Source: Candidatus Gastranaerophilales bacterium
GTDB lineage: Bacteria; Cyanobacteriota; Vampirovibrionia; Gastranaerophilales; Gastranaerophilaceae
Direction: 5' to 3'
Length of the DNA: 5,812 nucleotides
Assembly: GCA_021199975.1 (NCBI GenBank)
Contig: JAJQHF010000176.1
Span: forward strand, 1-5,812
Shown one piece after another: positions 1 to 5,812 of this stretch. The number at the start of each line of letters is the position of its first letter. The first letter of the stretch is position 1. The notes beneath the pieces were generated by a model. It saw nothing but the letters and a program-made list of their open reading frames with translations. It was not told where the DNA came from and did not search any database. Both the position numbers and the translations under genes were made by a program.

Positions 1-36
1 TTTTAAAATTTTGCTTAATATTTATTAATATTAGTA

Positions 37-65
37 TTGAAATTTATATTATAAAGTGATATATT
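37..65 (+). promoter_or_regulatory. Candidate sigma-A-type promoter for the sigma factor gene
   Basis: A -35 box TTGAAA (37-42, 5 of 6 to consensus) is followed by exactly 17 bp and a -10 box TATATT (60-65, 5 of 6). TG at 57-58, one base before the -10 box, gives an extended -10. The region upstream of the -35 box is almost pure A/T and carries two copies of TTAATATT (15-22 and 25-32) spaced 10 bp apart, which could act as an UP element. The predicted start near 72 would give a leader of about 150 nt. Matches to such boxes arise easily in AT-rich DNA, so this is a candidate supported by spacing and position only. Confidence 0.5.
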
Positions 66-88
66 AAAGATATACAAATTATATATCA
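57..88. repeat. Inverted repeat spanning the -10 box and start of the sigma leader
   Basis: TGATATAT (57-64) and its exact reverse complement ATATATCA (81-88) are separated by 16 bp. The left arm overlaps the proposed -10 box (60-65), so the pair could be a repressor site. It could equally be a chance product of AT-rich sequence. Confidence 0.35.
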
Positions 89-127
89 TATAGTAATTTT
101 TTAGTAAGAATGTGTATTTTTTAGAAC

Positions 128-144
128 GGCTTTAAAAAAAAGCC
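128..144 (+). other. Small perfect hairpin in the leader of the sigma gene
   Basis: GGCTTT (128-133) and AAAGCC (139-144) form a perfect 6-bp stem around a loop of five A. The next bases (TTTATGTAAGG) are not a proper uridine tract, so it is a poor intrinsic terminator for anything upstream. It lies within the leader expected from the promoter at 37-65. It could be a leader structure or an attenuator remnant; its function is unknown. Confidence 0.4.
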
Positions 145-211
145 TTTATGTAAGGTTTTAAAGTATATCCCCTCCCCGTATGAATTGGTAAAAGATGTGT
201 GTTACAAAAAC

Positions 212-216
212 AGGAG
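212..216 (+). promoter_or_regulatory. Ribosome binding site that sets the sigma factor start
   Basis: AGGAG lies 8 nt before the ATG at 225. The in-frame ATG at 195 has no comparable site, so the protein most likely starts at 225 and lacks the ten extra residues of the longer reading frame. Confidence 0.8.
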
Positions 217-224
217 TAATTATT

Positions 225-1115
225 ATGGCTTTAAATTGTGTACATATTTATAATTCTAATTTATTTTCGTCTGACTTGTTTTCGGAAACTAGTTTAAACA
301 ACTACATTAAAAAGATTTCAAAATATAAATCATTAACATTGGAAAAAGAACAAGAGCTTGCAAGAAAAATTAAAGAAGGGTCAAAAGAGGCAAAACAAGA
401 ATTAATACGTGCCAATTTGAAATTGGTGGTAATAATAGCTAAAAAAGTTATACATACAAGTAAACTTCCGATGACTGATTTAATACAGGAAGGAAATTTG
501 GGTTTAATTGCAGCGGTAGATAAATTTAATTGGAAATTCGGTTACAGATTTGCGACATATGCAAGCTGGTGGATAAAACAGGCTATGTTTAAAGCTGTTT
601 CCGAACAATCACACAGCGTAAAAATACCGGTATATATACAAGAAACTCTTTCTAAATATTCAAAAATCAAGTCTGACATGGAAAAAGAAGGGAAAGAGGA
701 TATTAATATTGAGAATATAGCCAAAAAAATGAAAATAGATTCCGGAAGAATAAATAATTATTTAAATGCGTATAAAAAAACTTTATCACTTGAAGGTGAC
801 TATGAAATACAAAACGGTTCGGAAGTTAAATTAATAGATATAATTGAAGACAAGAAAAATTCTTTCGCAAAATCAATAGAACAAGAATCTTTAAAAAAAG
901 AAATTGTTTCTCTGCTAAATAATTTAAAGGACAGAGAACAGAAAGTAATAACTTTAAGGTTTGGTCTTAACGGCAATGAGAGGCAGACGCTTGAGGAAAT
1001 CGGAAAAAAATACGGTGTTACAAAAGAATGTATAAGACAAACAGAAGCAAGAGCATTGAACAAACTAAAACAAAACAAGTATTCCGTAAATCTTTTTGAA
1101 GATTATATCGGCTAA
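225..1115 (+). CDS. RNA polymerase sigma factor, sigma-70 family (RpoD/SigA-like, compact)
   Basis: This 296-residue protein (start at 225; a longer form from 195 is less likely) should bind core RNA polymerase and direct it to promoters. Visible regions in order are: 1.2 (about 23-52); region 2 (about 63-120), with the core-binding DLIQEGNLGL segment and the DNA-melting/-10 segment containing FATYASWWIKQA; region 3 (about 127-210), opening with SVKIPVYIQET; and region 4 (about 228-283), with LKDREQKVITLRFGL and the helix-turn-helix ending in ARALNKLK. The large region 1.1 of primary sigmas such as E. coli RpoD is absent. The -35 recognition helix reads VTKECIRQTEA where most RpoD proteins have VTRERIRQIEA, so one arginine is cysteine and one isoleucine is threonine. 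The size and these changes favour a group 2 (non-essential, RpoD-related) sigma like those of cyanobacteria. A primary sigma with a short N-terminus cannot be excluded. No clear terminator follows the gene. Confidence 0.92.
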   Translation: MALNCVHIYNSNLFSSDLFSETSLNNYIKKISKYKSLTLEKEQELARKIKEGSKEAKQELIRANLKLVVIIAKKVIHTSKLPMTDLIQEGNLGLIAAVDKFNWKFGYRFATYASWWIKQAMFKAVSEQSHSVKIPVYIQETLSKYSKIKSDMEKEGKEDINIENIAKKMKIDSGRINNYLNAYKKTLSLEGDYEIQNGSEVKLIDIIEDKKNSFAKSIEQESLKKEIVSLLNNLKDREQKVITLRFGLNGNERQTLEEIGKKYGVTKECIRQTEARALNKLKQNKYSVNLFEDYIG

Positions 1116-1179
1116 AAGAAGTTATATCAACAGCAGCGAAGTTTTAAACGAGCAAAAAGCAGGTAAAAGCTTATTCTTG

Positions 1180-1195
1180 TTTACAAATTTGTAAA
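1180..1195. promoter_or_regulatory. 16-bp perfect palindrome over the -35 box (possible operator)
   Basis: TTTACAAATTTGTAAA is identical to its own reverse complement and its left half is the -35 box of the rpsA promoter. A dimeric repressor bound here would block RNA polymerase. The TACA/TGTA ends resemble sites of some winged-helix repressors (BlaI/CopY type), but the match is too short to name a regulator. The palindrome is directly visible; operator function is inference. Confidence 0.4.
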
Positions 1196-1208
1196 AAAAC
1201 TGTATAAT
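1180..1208 (+). promoter_or_regulatory. Strong sigma-A-type promoter for rpsA and the kinase gene
   Basis: The -35 box TTTACA (1180-1185, 5 of 6), a 17-bp spacer and a perfect -10 box TATAAT (1203-1208) make this the best promoter in the window. Transcription would start near 1215, giving a leader of about 37 nt before the S1 start codon. The kinase gene overlaps rpsA, so this promoter probably serves both. Confidence 0.75.
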
Positions 1209-1239
1209 ATGGGAATATAAATTATGTCTGCAGAATAAC

Positions 1240-1243
1240 GAGG
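1240..1243 (+). promoter_or_regulatory. Ribosome binding site of rpsA
   Basis: GAGG lies 8 nt before the ATG at 1252, with a further purine-rich stretch between. It supports the chosen start. Many S1 genes lack a good Shine-Dalgarno sequence, so this moderately good one is worth noting. Confidence 0.65.
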
Positions 1244-1251
1244 TAAGAGAG

Positions 1252-2307
1252 ATGACAGAACAAAATTATACTGATGCTGAATTTGAAGCATTACTAAGCA
1301 ACTATGATTATAGTTTTCAAAAAGGAGATTTAGTAAAAGGTATAGTTTGTTCGTATGATTCCTCGGGTGTTATTGTAGATATAGGCGCAAAGACTGCGGC
1401 ATATGTTCCTGCAAAAGAGGCTGTTGTTGATAAAACAGTTTCACTTGAAGAAACATTAAAGAGAAATCAGGAATACGAATTTTTAATAATAAGAGAAGAA
1501 GATGAAGACGGCAGATTTATGCTGTCGTATAAGAAAGTTGCAATGGCATACAGTTGGAGAGAACTGGAACAATTAAAAGCAGAAGATGCAACGGTTGAAG
1601 GTGTTATTGTTTCTACGGTTCGAGGCGGTGTCCTTGTTGAAGTTAAAGGGGTAAGAGGGTTTGTTCCTTCAAGCCATTTAAAGTTAAAATCAACCGAAAA
1701 TGTTGTCGGTGAAAAATTAGAATTAAAAATTCTTACTATGGATATACAACAAGGAAACTTTATTTTATCAAACAGAAAATCATATGCAGACGATAAGGAA
1801 GATGCAAAAAAAGATTTATTTGACTCTATTAAAGTAGGGCAGGTTATTGAAGGTGAGATTGTAAGAATTACTGATTTTGGTGCCTTTGTTGATATAGGAG
1901 GTATTGACGCATTACTTCCGTTATCTCAAATTTCATGGCGCTGGGTTGACCATCCGTCAGATATTTTAAAGGTCGGCAGTGTTATTAACGCTGAAGTTAT
2001 TGTTATTGATAATGATAAACAGCGTGTCAGTTTGAGTCTTAAAAATTTGGAAAAAGACCCCTGGCTTGAAGCCAAAGACAAAATTAAAGACGGTGATAAA
2101 ATAGAGGGTACTATTACAAGGATTAAGCATTTTGGTGCTTTTGTCGAAGTGTTCCCCGGTGTTGAAGCTTTACTTCCTAATAATGAACTTATTGAATATC
2201 AAAATCAAAAAAATATTATTTTAAAAGCCGGTGATAAAATTCAAACTACGATTATCAAATTTAATCCCGACGACAGAAGAATCAGTTTAAGTATAAAAGA
2301 TGAATAG
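1252..2307 (+). CDS. rpsA: Ribosomal protein S1, four S1 domains, cyanobacterial-like
   Basis: This 351-residue protein binds mRNA on the 30S subunit and helps start translation, especially on structured or weak leaders. Four S1 RNA-binding domains are visible: about 24-94, 110-176, 194-264 and 280-351. Domains 3 and 4 keep the classic FGAFV core strand (209-213 and 294-298) and end in VSLSLKN and RISLSIKD. Domains 1 and 2 are more diverged, as in cyanobacterial Rps1; GAKTAAYVP (45-53) and the AEDATVEG stretch (110-117) closely resemble cyanobacterial sequences. Cyanobacterial S1 usually has three domains, E. coli S1 has six, and Firmicutes S1-like proteins have about four, so the fourth domain is an extra relative to its closest look-alikes. 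The gene has its own promoter at 1180-1208, and its last 8 bp overlap the start of the downstream kinase. Confidence 0.93.
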   Translation: MTEQNYTDAEFEALLSNYDYSFQKGDLVKGIVCSYDSSGVIVDIGAKTAAYVPAKEAVVDKTVSLEETLKRNQEYEFLIIREEDEDGRFMLSYKKVAMAYSWRELEQLKAEDATVEGVIVSTVRGGVLVEVKGVRGFVPSSHLKLKSTENVVGEKLELKILTMDIQQGNFILSNRKSYADDKEDAKKDLFDSIKVGQVIEGEIVRITDFGAFVDIGGIDALLPLSQISWRWVDHPSDILKVGSVINAEVIVIDNDKQRVSLSLKNLEKDPWLEAKDKIKDGDKIEGTITRIKHFGAFVEVFPGVEALLPNNELIEYQNQKNIILKAGDKIQTTIIKFNPDDRRISLSIKDE

Positions 2308-2839
2308 TGCTGATAAAAAAATTATAGTTTTTTCCGGCAAGCAGTTTTCCGGAAAGGATACCGTTGCTAAAATTCTGCTTAACAAGTTTAAAAATTTTAA
2401 AAGAATTGGTATTGCCGATGCAATCAAAATAAAATATTCTGAAAAGACTGGGCTTAGCTTAGAGGAAATTGAAAAAAATAAATCTCTTTACAGGCAGGAT
2501 TTAATAGATTTAGGGGATTGGGGAAGAGCTGAAAATCCTGATTATTGGCTTAATTCTATCATTAATTATAAAGGAGATACAATTGTAACTGATATCAGAG
2601 TTAAGCATGAGCTTGATTTATTCCGTTCCTATGGCGCTTTTACGGTACGTGTTGAAGCTGATACAGAAATAAGAAGTATACGAGGCAAACTCACGTCAGA
2701 AAATGACGCAACAGAAACAGCTCTTGATAATATAAGAGATTGGGATTTTATTATTTACAATAACGGAACATATGAAGAACTTTTAGAAAACAGCAAAAGC
2801 TTAATTCTAAAAGTCCAATCTTTTTTTAAGGATGTCTGA
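2300..2839 (+). CDS. P-loop kinase, phosphomevalonate kinase / deoxynucleotide monophosphate kinase type
   Basis: This 179-residue protein is a small P-loop kinase that should transfer phosphate from ATP to a small phosphorylated substrate. A Walker A motif GKQFSGKDT lies at 13-21 after a hydrophobic beta strand. Further landmarks are YRQDLIDLGDWGR (64-76), TDIRVKHELDLFRSYGA (97-113) and TETALDN (138-144) followed by WDFIIYNNG. The order and spacing follow animal-type phosphomevalonate kinase (SGKRKSGKD, then RKDMIRWGEEKR, SDTRRVSDI, FREAYGA, ESECGLDN and a final ENHG). Phage T4 deoxynucleotide monophosphate kinase shares the DTR..HE and TNDG pattern. The substrate therefore stays open: phosphomevalonate is less likely if the host uses the MEP isoprenoid route, so a nucleotide or another phosphorylated metabolite is plausible. 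The ATG lies inside the last codons of rpsA (8 bp overlap) with only a weak purine-rich stretch before it, which points to translational coupling. The stop is 7 bp from the ileS stop on the other strand. Confidence 0.8.
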   Translation: MNSADKKIIVFSGKQFSGKDTVAKILLNKFKNFKRIGIADAIKIKYSEKTGLSLEEIEKNKSLYRQDLIDLGDWGRAENPDYWLNSIINYKGDTIVTDIRVKHELDLFRSYGAFTVRVEADTEIRSIRGKLTSENDATETALDNIRDWDFIIYNNGTYEELLENSKSLILKVQSFFKDV

Positions 2840-2846
2840 CAGCTGC

Positions 2847-5681
2847 TTATGTGCCTTTAATTGCCTCATAACAATCATCACATATAGTTTCGTAACCTTC
2901 ATGATTGCCGAGTTTAGCATATTTCCAACAGCGTTCGCACTTTTCGCCGAGAGCCTTTGTTACATATATGTTGTAATTGTCTTCTGTATATTCATTCATA
3001 ACATCATCAGGTTTTGCATTTACTATAAATGCCTGTGAAGTTATAAATATACTGCAAAGTTCCTTTTCATATTTTTTCAATAAATCATTGTTATCAGAAA
3101 TTATATAAACTGCGGTTTCCAAAGAACTTCCGATTTGTTTATCAGCTCTTAAAGGTTCGATTGCCTTAGTTACAATCTCTCGAACTTTTAAAATTTGCGT
3201 AAATTCTTCTTCAAGTTCAGGGTTCTTCCATTCTTCTTTAACTATAGGCCATGAAGACAGAAGAATACTTTCTAAACCGTTTTTCTGATTTTCAGGCATG
3301 TTTTGCCAGATATCTTCAGCTTGATGAGGCATTACAGGAACCAGTATTCTTGTCAGTGCCTGAGCGATTTCATATAAAACCGTTTGGCATGCACGTCTTG
3401 AAAGTGATTTTTTGCCGCTTGTATAAAGTCTGTCTTTTACAATGTCTAAGTAAAATGAGCTTAAATCAACAGCTGCAAAATTCTGTAAATATTGAAAATA
3501 TCTGTAGAATTCATACGCATCAAAAGCCTCTGTTACATTTGCAATTAATGTATTTAATTTATGCAGTGCAAACTTATCTATATCTTTTAAATCTTCATAT
3601 TTTACATAATCGGTTTTAGGGTCAAAATCGTATAAATTGCCAAGCAGAAATCTTGCGGTATTTCTTGTCTTTTTGAATATTTCAGCAAGCTGTTTGATTA
3701 TATTATCACCGATTTTGGTATCATTTCTGTAATCAACGGAGGCAGCCCATAATCTTAAAATATCAGCACCGTAGTTTTTTATAATATCATCGGGTCTGAT
3801 ATAATTGCCTAAGGATTTAGACATTTTTCTGCCGTCCTCGCCGAATACAAAACCGTGTGTAAGTACTGTTTTGTATGGTGCTTTGCCTGTTGTTGCAACA
3901 GATGTTAAAAGTGATGATTGAAACCAGCCTCTATGTTGGTCTGAACCTTCCAAATACATTTCAACAGGCAGTTCTCCAAGTTCATCTTTTCTTTTTTCAA
4001 CAACAGCCCTGTGTGTACAACCTGAATCAAACCAAACATCCATAATATCGTTTTCTTTTTTGAAATGAACACTGCCGCATTTCGGACATTTAAAGCCTTT
4101 TGGCAAAAGTTCTTCAACTCTGTGGTTTACCCATGCGTCAGAACTTTCTTTTTCAAATAAATCCGCAATATGACTTATTGTTTCATCATTAACAATAACT
4201 TCACCGCAATCTTCACAGTAAAATACAGGAATAGGAACGCCCCATGCCCGCTGGCGGGAAATACACCAGTCGGAACGATTTTCAACCATATTTGAAATTC
4301 TTGTTTCGCCTGCTTGTGGTATCCATTTAACATTTTTTATTGCATTTAAAGTTTGTTCTTTAAACATATCAACTTTAACAAACCATTGGTCTGTGGCTCT
4401 GTATATAACGGGTTTTTTACATCTCCAGCAGTGAGGATAGCTGTGAGTTATATCTTGTTTTGAAAGAAGCGCTTTGTTTGCTTCAAGTTTTCCTATAACA
4501 ATTTCGTTGCCTTTATAATATGGAACACCTATCAAATCGGAGTCTTCAAACATATCACTTTTTTGCCAAACACCTTTTGAATCCAAAGGAGAAAATGTTT
4601 CAATATTATATTTCTGGCAGACTTCCCAGTCTTCAAGACCGTGCCCCGGGGCAGTATGAACGCAGCCTGTACCTGCATCAAGAGTAACATGGTCGCCTAA
4701 AATAATCAGACTTTCTCTGTTATATAACGGATGAAAAACTTTTAAATTTTCGATTTCCTCGCCTTTTAAAGTCCCGATTTTCTTTATTTCCTGTTCTTCC
4801 CAATTAACATCTTTTAGGTAACCGTTTAAAAGTTCCGCTGCAACAATATATCTGTCATTTTTGTACTCAAATACAGTGTATTCATATCTTGCATTTAAAC
4901 ATACGGCAAGATTTGAAGGAATTGTCCACGGCGTTGTTGTCCAAATAACTACGTACAAATCTTTTTCCGATTTTTCGTTAATTAAATTATATACTTTGTC
5001 TTTATCCTGTTGATTAAATTTAAAGCGGACATAAATACTTGTTGAAGTATGGTCTGCATATTCAACTTCGGCTTCAGCGAGTGCTGTTTCACAAGAAGCA
5101 CACCAGTAAACAGGTTTTAATCCTTTTTGTATATAGCCTTTTTTGTACATTTCACCGAATACTCTTATTTGTTCCGCTTCAAAATCAGGTGCTATGGTAA
5201 GATAAGGCTTTTCCCAATTTCCCCAAACACCCAGACGTTTAAATTCCGCTTCTTGTCCTTTTAAGTTTTTAAGTGCGAATTCACGGCATTTTGCTCTTAA
5301 TTCGCCTGCCGTTAAAGCTTGTCTTCCGCCTTTAATTGTTTTAACAACGGCATTTTCAATAGGAAGTCCATGGGCATCATACCCCGGAACATAAGGCGCA
5401 TAGTACCCTCTTTGTGATTTATATTTAATGATAATATCTTTCAAAATCTTATTGAGAGCTGTACCTACGTGGATTTTTTCAGAACTCAAATACGGCGGGC
5501 CGTCATGTAAAATAAATTTGTTTGCTTTATCTTTATTTTCCAGACTCTTTTCATAAATCTTGTTATCTTCCCAAAACTTTTGAGTTAAAGGCTCTTTTTG
5601 AATTGCATTTGCACGCATTGCCAATGTTGTTTCAGGTAAATTTATACTGTCTTTATAATCCTTTTTTGTACTCTCTGTCAT
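2847..5681 (-). CDS. ileS: Isoleucyl-tRNA synthetase (class I, bacterial type with C-terminal zinc finger)
   Basis: This 944-residue cytoplasmic enzyme activates isoleucine with ATP, charges tRNA-Ile and edits misactivated valine. In order: N-terminal Rossmann half with HDGPPY (59-64) and the HIGH-type signature, here HVGT (71-74); CP1 editing domain (about 190-410) with WTTTPWT (247-253) and GTGCVHTAPGHGLED (337-351), keeping His342 and Asp351, which align with editing residues of E. coli IleRS; DWCISRQRAWG (471-481); MYLEGSDQHRGWF (575-587); KMSKS (619-623); then the tRNA anticodon-binding helical domain. Three Cys4 zinc sites are visible: 194/197 with 418/421, 489/492 with 532/535, and 915/918 with 934/937 in the C-terminal CERCWKY finger. 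Its length and the finger match the S. aureus/E. coli (IleS1) type, not the eukaryote-like type usually linked to mupirocin resistance. The ATG at 5681 is chosen for its ribosome binding site; an in-frame TTG at 5711 would add ten residues but lacks support. The odd point is threonine at the fourth position of HIGH plus one extra residue before it. Confidence 0.97.
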   Translation of the reverse strand: MTESTKKDYKDSINLPETTLAMRANAIQKEPLTQKFWEDNKIYEKSLENKDKANKFILHDGPPYLSSEKIHVGTALNKILKDIIIKYKSQRGYYAPYVPGYDAHGLPIENAVVKTIKGGRQALTAGELRAKCREFALKNLKGQEAEFKRLGVWGNWEKPYLTIAPDFEAEQIRVFGEMYKKGYIQKGLKPVYWCASCETALAEAEVEYADHTSTSIYVRFKFNQQDKDKVYNLINEKSEKDLYVVIWTTTPWTIPSNLAVCLNARYEYTVFEYKNDRYIVAAELLNGYLKDVNWEEQEIKKIGTLKGEEIENLKVFHPLYNRESLIILGDHVTLDAGTGCVHTAPGHGLEDWEVCQKYNIETFSPLDSKGVWQKSDMFEDSDLIGVPYYKGNEIVIGKLEANKALLSKQDITHSYPHCWRCKKPVIYRATDQWFVKVDMFKEQTLNAIKNVKWIPQAGETRISNMVENRSDWCISRQRAWGVPIPVFYCEDCGEVIVNDETISHIADLFEKESSDAWVNHRVEELLPKGFKCPKCGSVHFKKENDIMDVWFDSGCTHRAVVEKRKDELGELPVEMYLEGSDQHRGWFQSSLLTSVATTGKAPYKTVLTHGFVFGEDGRKMSKSLGNYIRPDDIIKNYGADILRLWAASVDYRNDTKIGDNIIKQLAEIFKKTRNTARFLLGNLYDFDPKTDYVKYEDLKDIDKFALHKLNTLIANVTEAFDAYEFYRYFQYLQNFAAVDLSSFYLDIVKDRLYTSGKKSLSRRACQTVLYEIAQALTRILVPVMPHQAEDIWQNMPENQKNGLESILLSSWPIVKEEWKNPELEEEFTQILKVREIVTKAIEPLRADKQIGSSLETAVYIISDNNDLLKKYEKELCSIFITSQAFIVNAKPDDVMNEYTEDNYNIYVTKALGEKCERCWKYAKLGNHEGYETICDDCYEAIKGT

Positions 5682-5686
5682 AATAA

Positions 5687-5692
5687 CCGCCT
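5687..5692 (-). promoter_or_regulatory. Ribosome binding site that sets the ileS start
   Basis: On the - strand AGGCGG, one base off AGGAGG, lies 5 nt before the ATG at 5681. It supports this start over the in-frame TTG at 5711. The wider octamer CAGGCGGT recurs upstream at 5751-5758. Confidence 0.6.
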
Positions 5693-5751
5693 GTTCATAT
5701 TTTACGTACAATATTTTAATATAAAAACAATAAAAAAGTAGTTATTTTTTA

Positions 5752-5764
5752 CCGCCTGCGACGG
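5752..5764 (-). other. GC-rich hairpin in the ileS leader
   Basis: Read on the - strand, CCGTC and GGCGG form a 5-bp stem (one G-U pair) with loop GCA, about 70 nt before the ileS start. It stands out in otherwise AT-rich DNA, and its 3' arm lies in a copy of the ileS ribosome-binding octamer. There is no T run directly after it, only TAAAAAATAAC and then a T run about 15 nt away, so it is not a convincing terminator. No T-box-like specifier structure is evident in the 131 bp available, and I could not pick a convincing ileS promoter here. Confidence 0.35.
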
Positions 5765-5812
5765 ATGTATATAGTCAGATTTGGTTTATATAGAAATTTG
5801 GTGTGTCTTGTA

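Noticed and set aside
128..144. Intrinsic terminator of a gene upstream of the window
   Set aside because: The stem is only 6 bp with an A-rich loop, and is followed by just three T before mixed sequence; it is kept as a leader hairpin instead.
195..224. Longer sigma factor beginning at the ATG at 195
   Set aside because: No ribosome binding site precedes it, whereas AGGAG is well placed before the ATG at 225.
542..1078. Two - strand frames (60 and 92 codons) inside the sigma factor gene
   Set aside because: Both are antisense to conserved sigma regions 2-4 and have Ser/Phe/Leu-rich composition typical of shadow frames.
1224..1238. Mini reading frame of four codons (M-S-A-E-stop) in the rpsA leader
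   Set aside because: It begins about 10 nt after the predicted transcription start with no room for a ribosome binding site; it is most likely chance.
2832..3038. A 68-codon + strand frame opposite the 3' end of ileS, giving a very hydrophobic membrane-like peptide
   Set aside because: It lies antisense to the conserved C-terminal zinc finger of IleRS. Antisense reading of lysine- and asparagine-rich AT-rich coding DNA routinely gives Phe/Ile/Leu-rich peptides, and no ribosome binding site of its own is evident.
3251..3619. A 122-codon + strand frame inside ileS
   Set aside because: It is antisense to the conserved anticodon-binding domain of IleRS, has no recognisable domain, and looks like a shadow frame.
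3905..4117. A 70-codon - strand frame inside ileS in another reading frame
   Set aside because: It fully overlaps the conserved catalytic core of IleRS with no independent start signals, so it is a frame shadow.
5682..5711. TTG start adding ten residues to IleRS
   Set aside because: The ATG at 5681 has a plausible AGGCGG site at 5 nt, and IleRS proteins usually begin shortly before the conserved LPETT-like segment.
5682..5812. T-box riboswitch in front of ileS
   Set aside because: The leader shows no T-box-like bulge sequence, no specifier loop and no terminator/antiterminator pair in the available bases.

Overview
This 5.8 kb window is low-GC bacterial chromosomal DNA holding four complete genes and short, informative intergenic regions. 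On the + strand are a compact sigma-70 family sigma factor (225-1115), a four-domain ribosomal protein S1 (1252-2307) and a small P-loop kinase of the phosphomevalonate kinase / deoxynucleotide monophosphate kinase type (2300-2839). On the - strand, converging on the kinase with a 7 bp gap, is isoleucyl-tRNA synthetase (2847-5681). I see no tRNA or rRNA genes, mobile elements, CRISPR arrays or broken genes.

The best guess for the organism is a non-photosynthetic relative of cyanobacteria (Vampirovibrionia/Melainabacteria, for example gut Gastranaerophilales). The N-terminal half of the S1 protein, with its GAKTAAYVP block and the short overall length, reads like cyanobacterial Rps1 rather than Firmicutes or proteobacterial S1. 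The very low GC and lysine/asparagine-rich proteins fit a gut-associated member of that group. This is inference from remembered family sequences, not from a search.

Layout: 1-224 is the sigma-gene leader, with a good sigma-A-type promoter (37-65), an inverted repeat over its -10 box, an A-loop hairpin (128-144), an isolated C-rich tract (169-177) and a strong ribosome binding site (212-216). The 1116-1251 gap holds the clearest promoter of the window (1180-1208), whose -35 box lies inside a 16-bp perfect palindrome, and the ribosome binding site for S1. The kinase start overlaps the S1 stop by 8 bp, so the two are very probably co-transcribed and translationally coupled. The ileS gene has its own leader (5682-5812), with a GC-rich hairpin that repeats the ribosome-binding-site octamer.

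The genes fit a core gene-expression neighbourhood: transcription initiation (sigma factor), translation initiation (S1) and tRNA charging (IleRS), plus a small-molecule kinase of unsettled substrate. Nothing here is plainly a new system. The points most worth a second look are the HVGT variant of the HIGH signature in IleRS, the animal-PMK-like kinase coupled to S1, and the palindrome over the S1 promoter.
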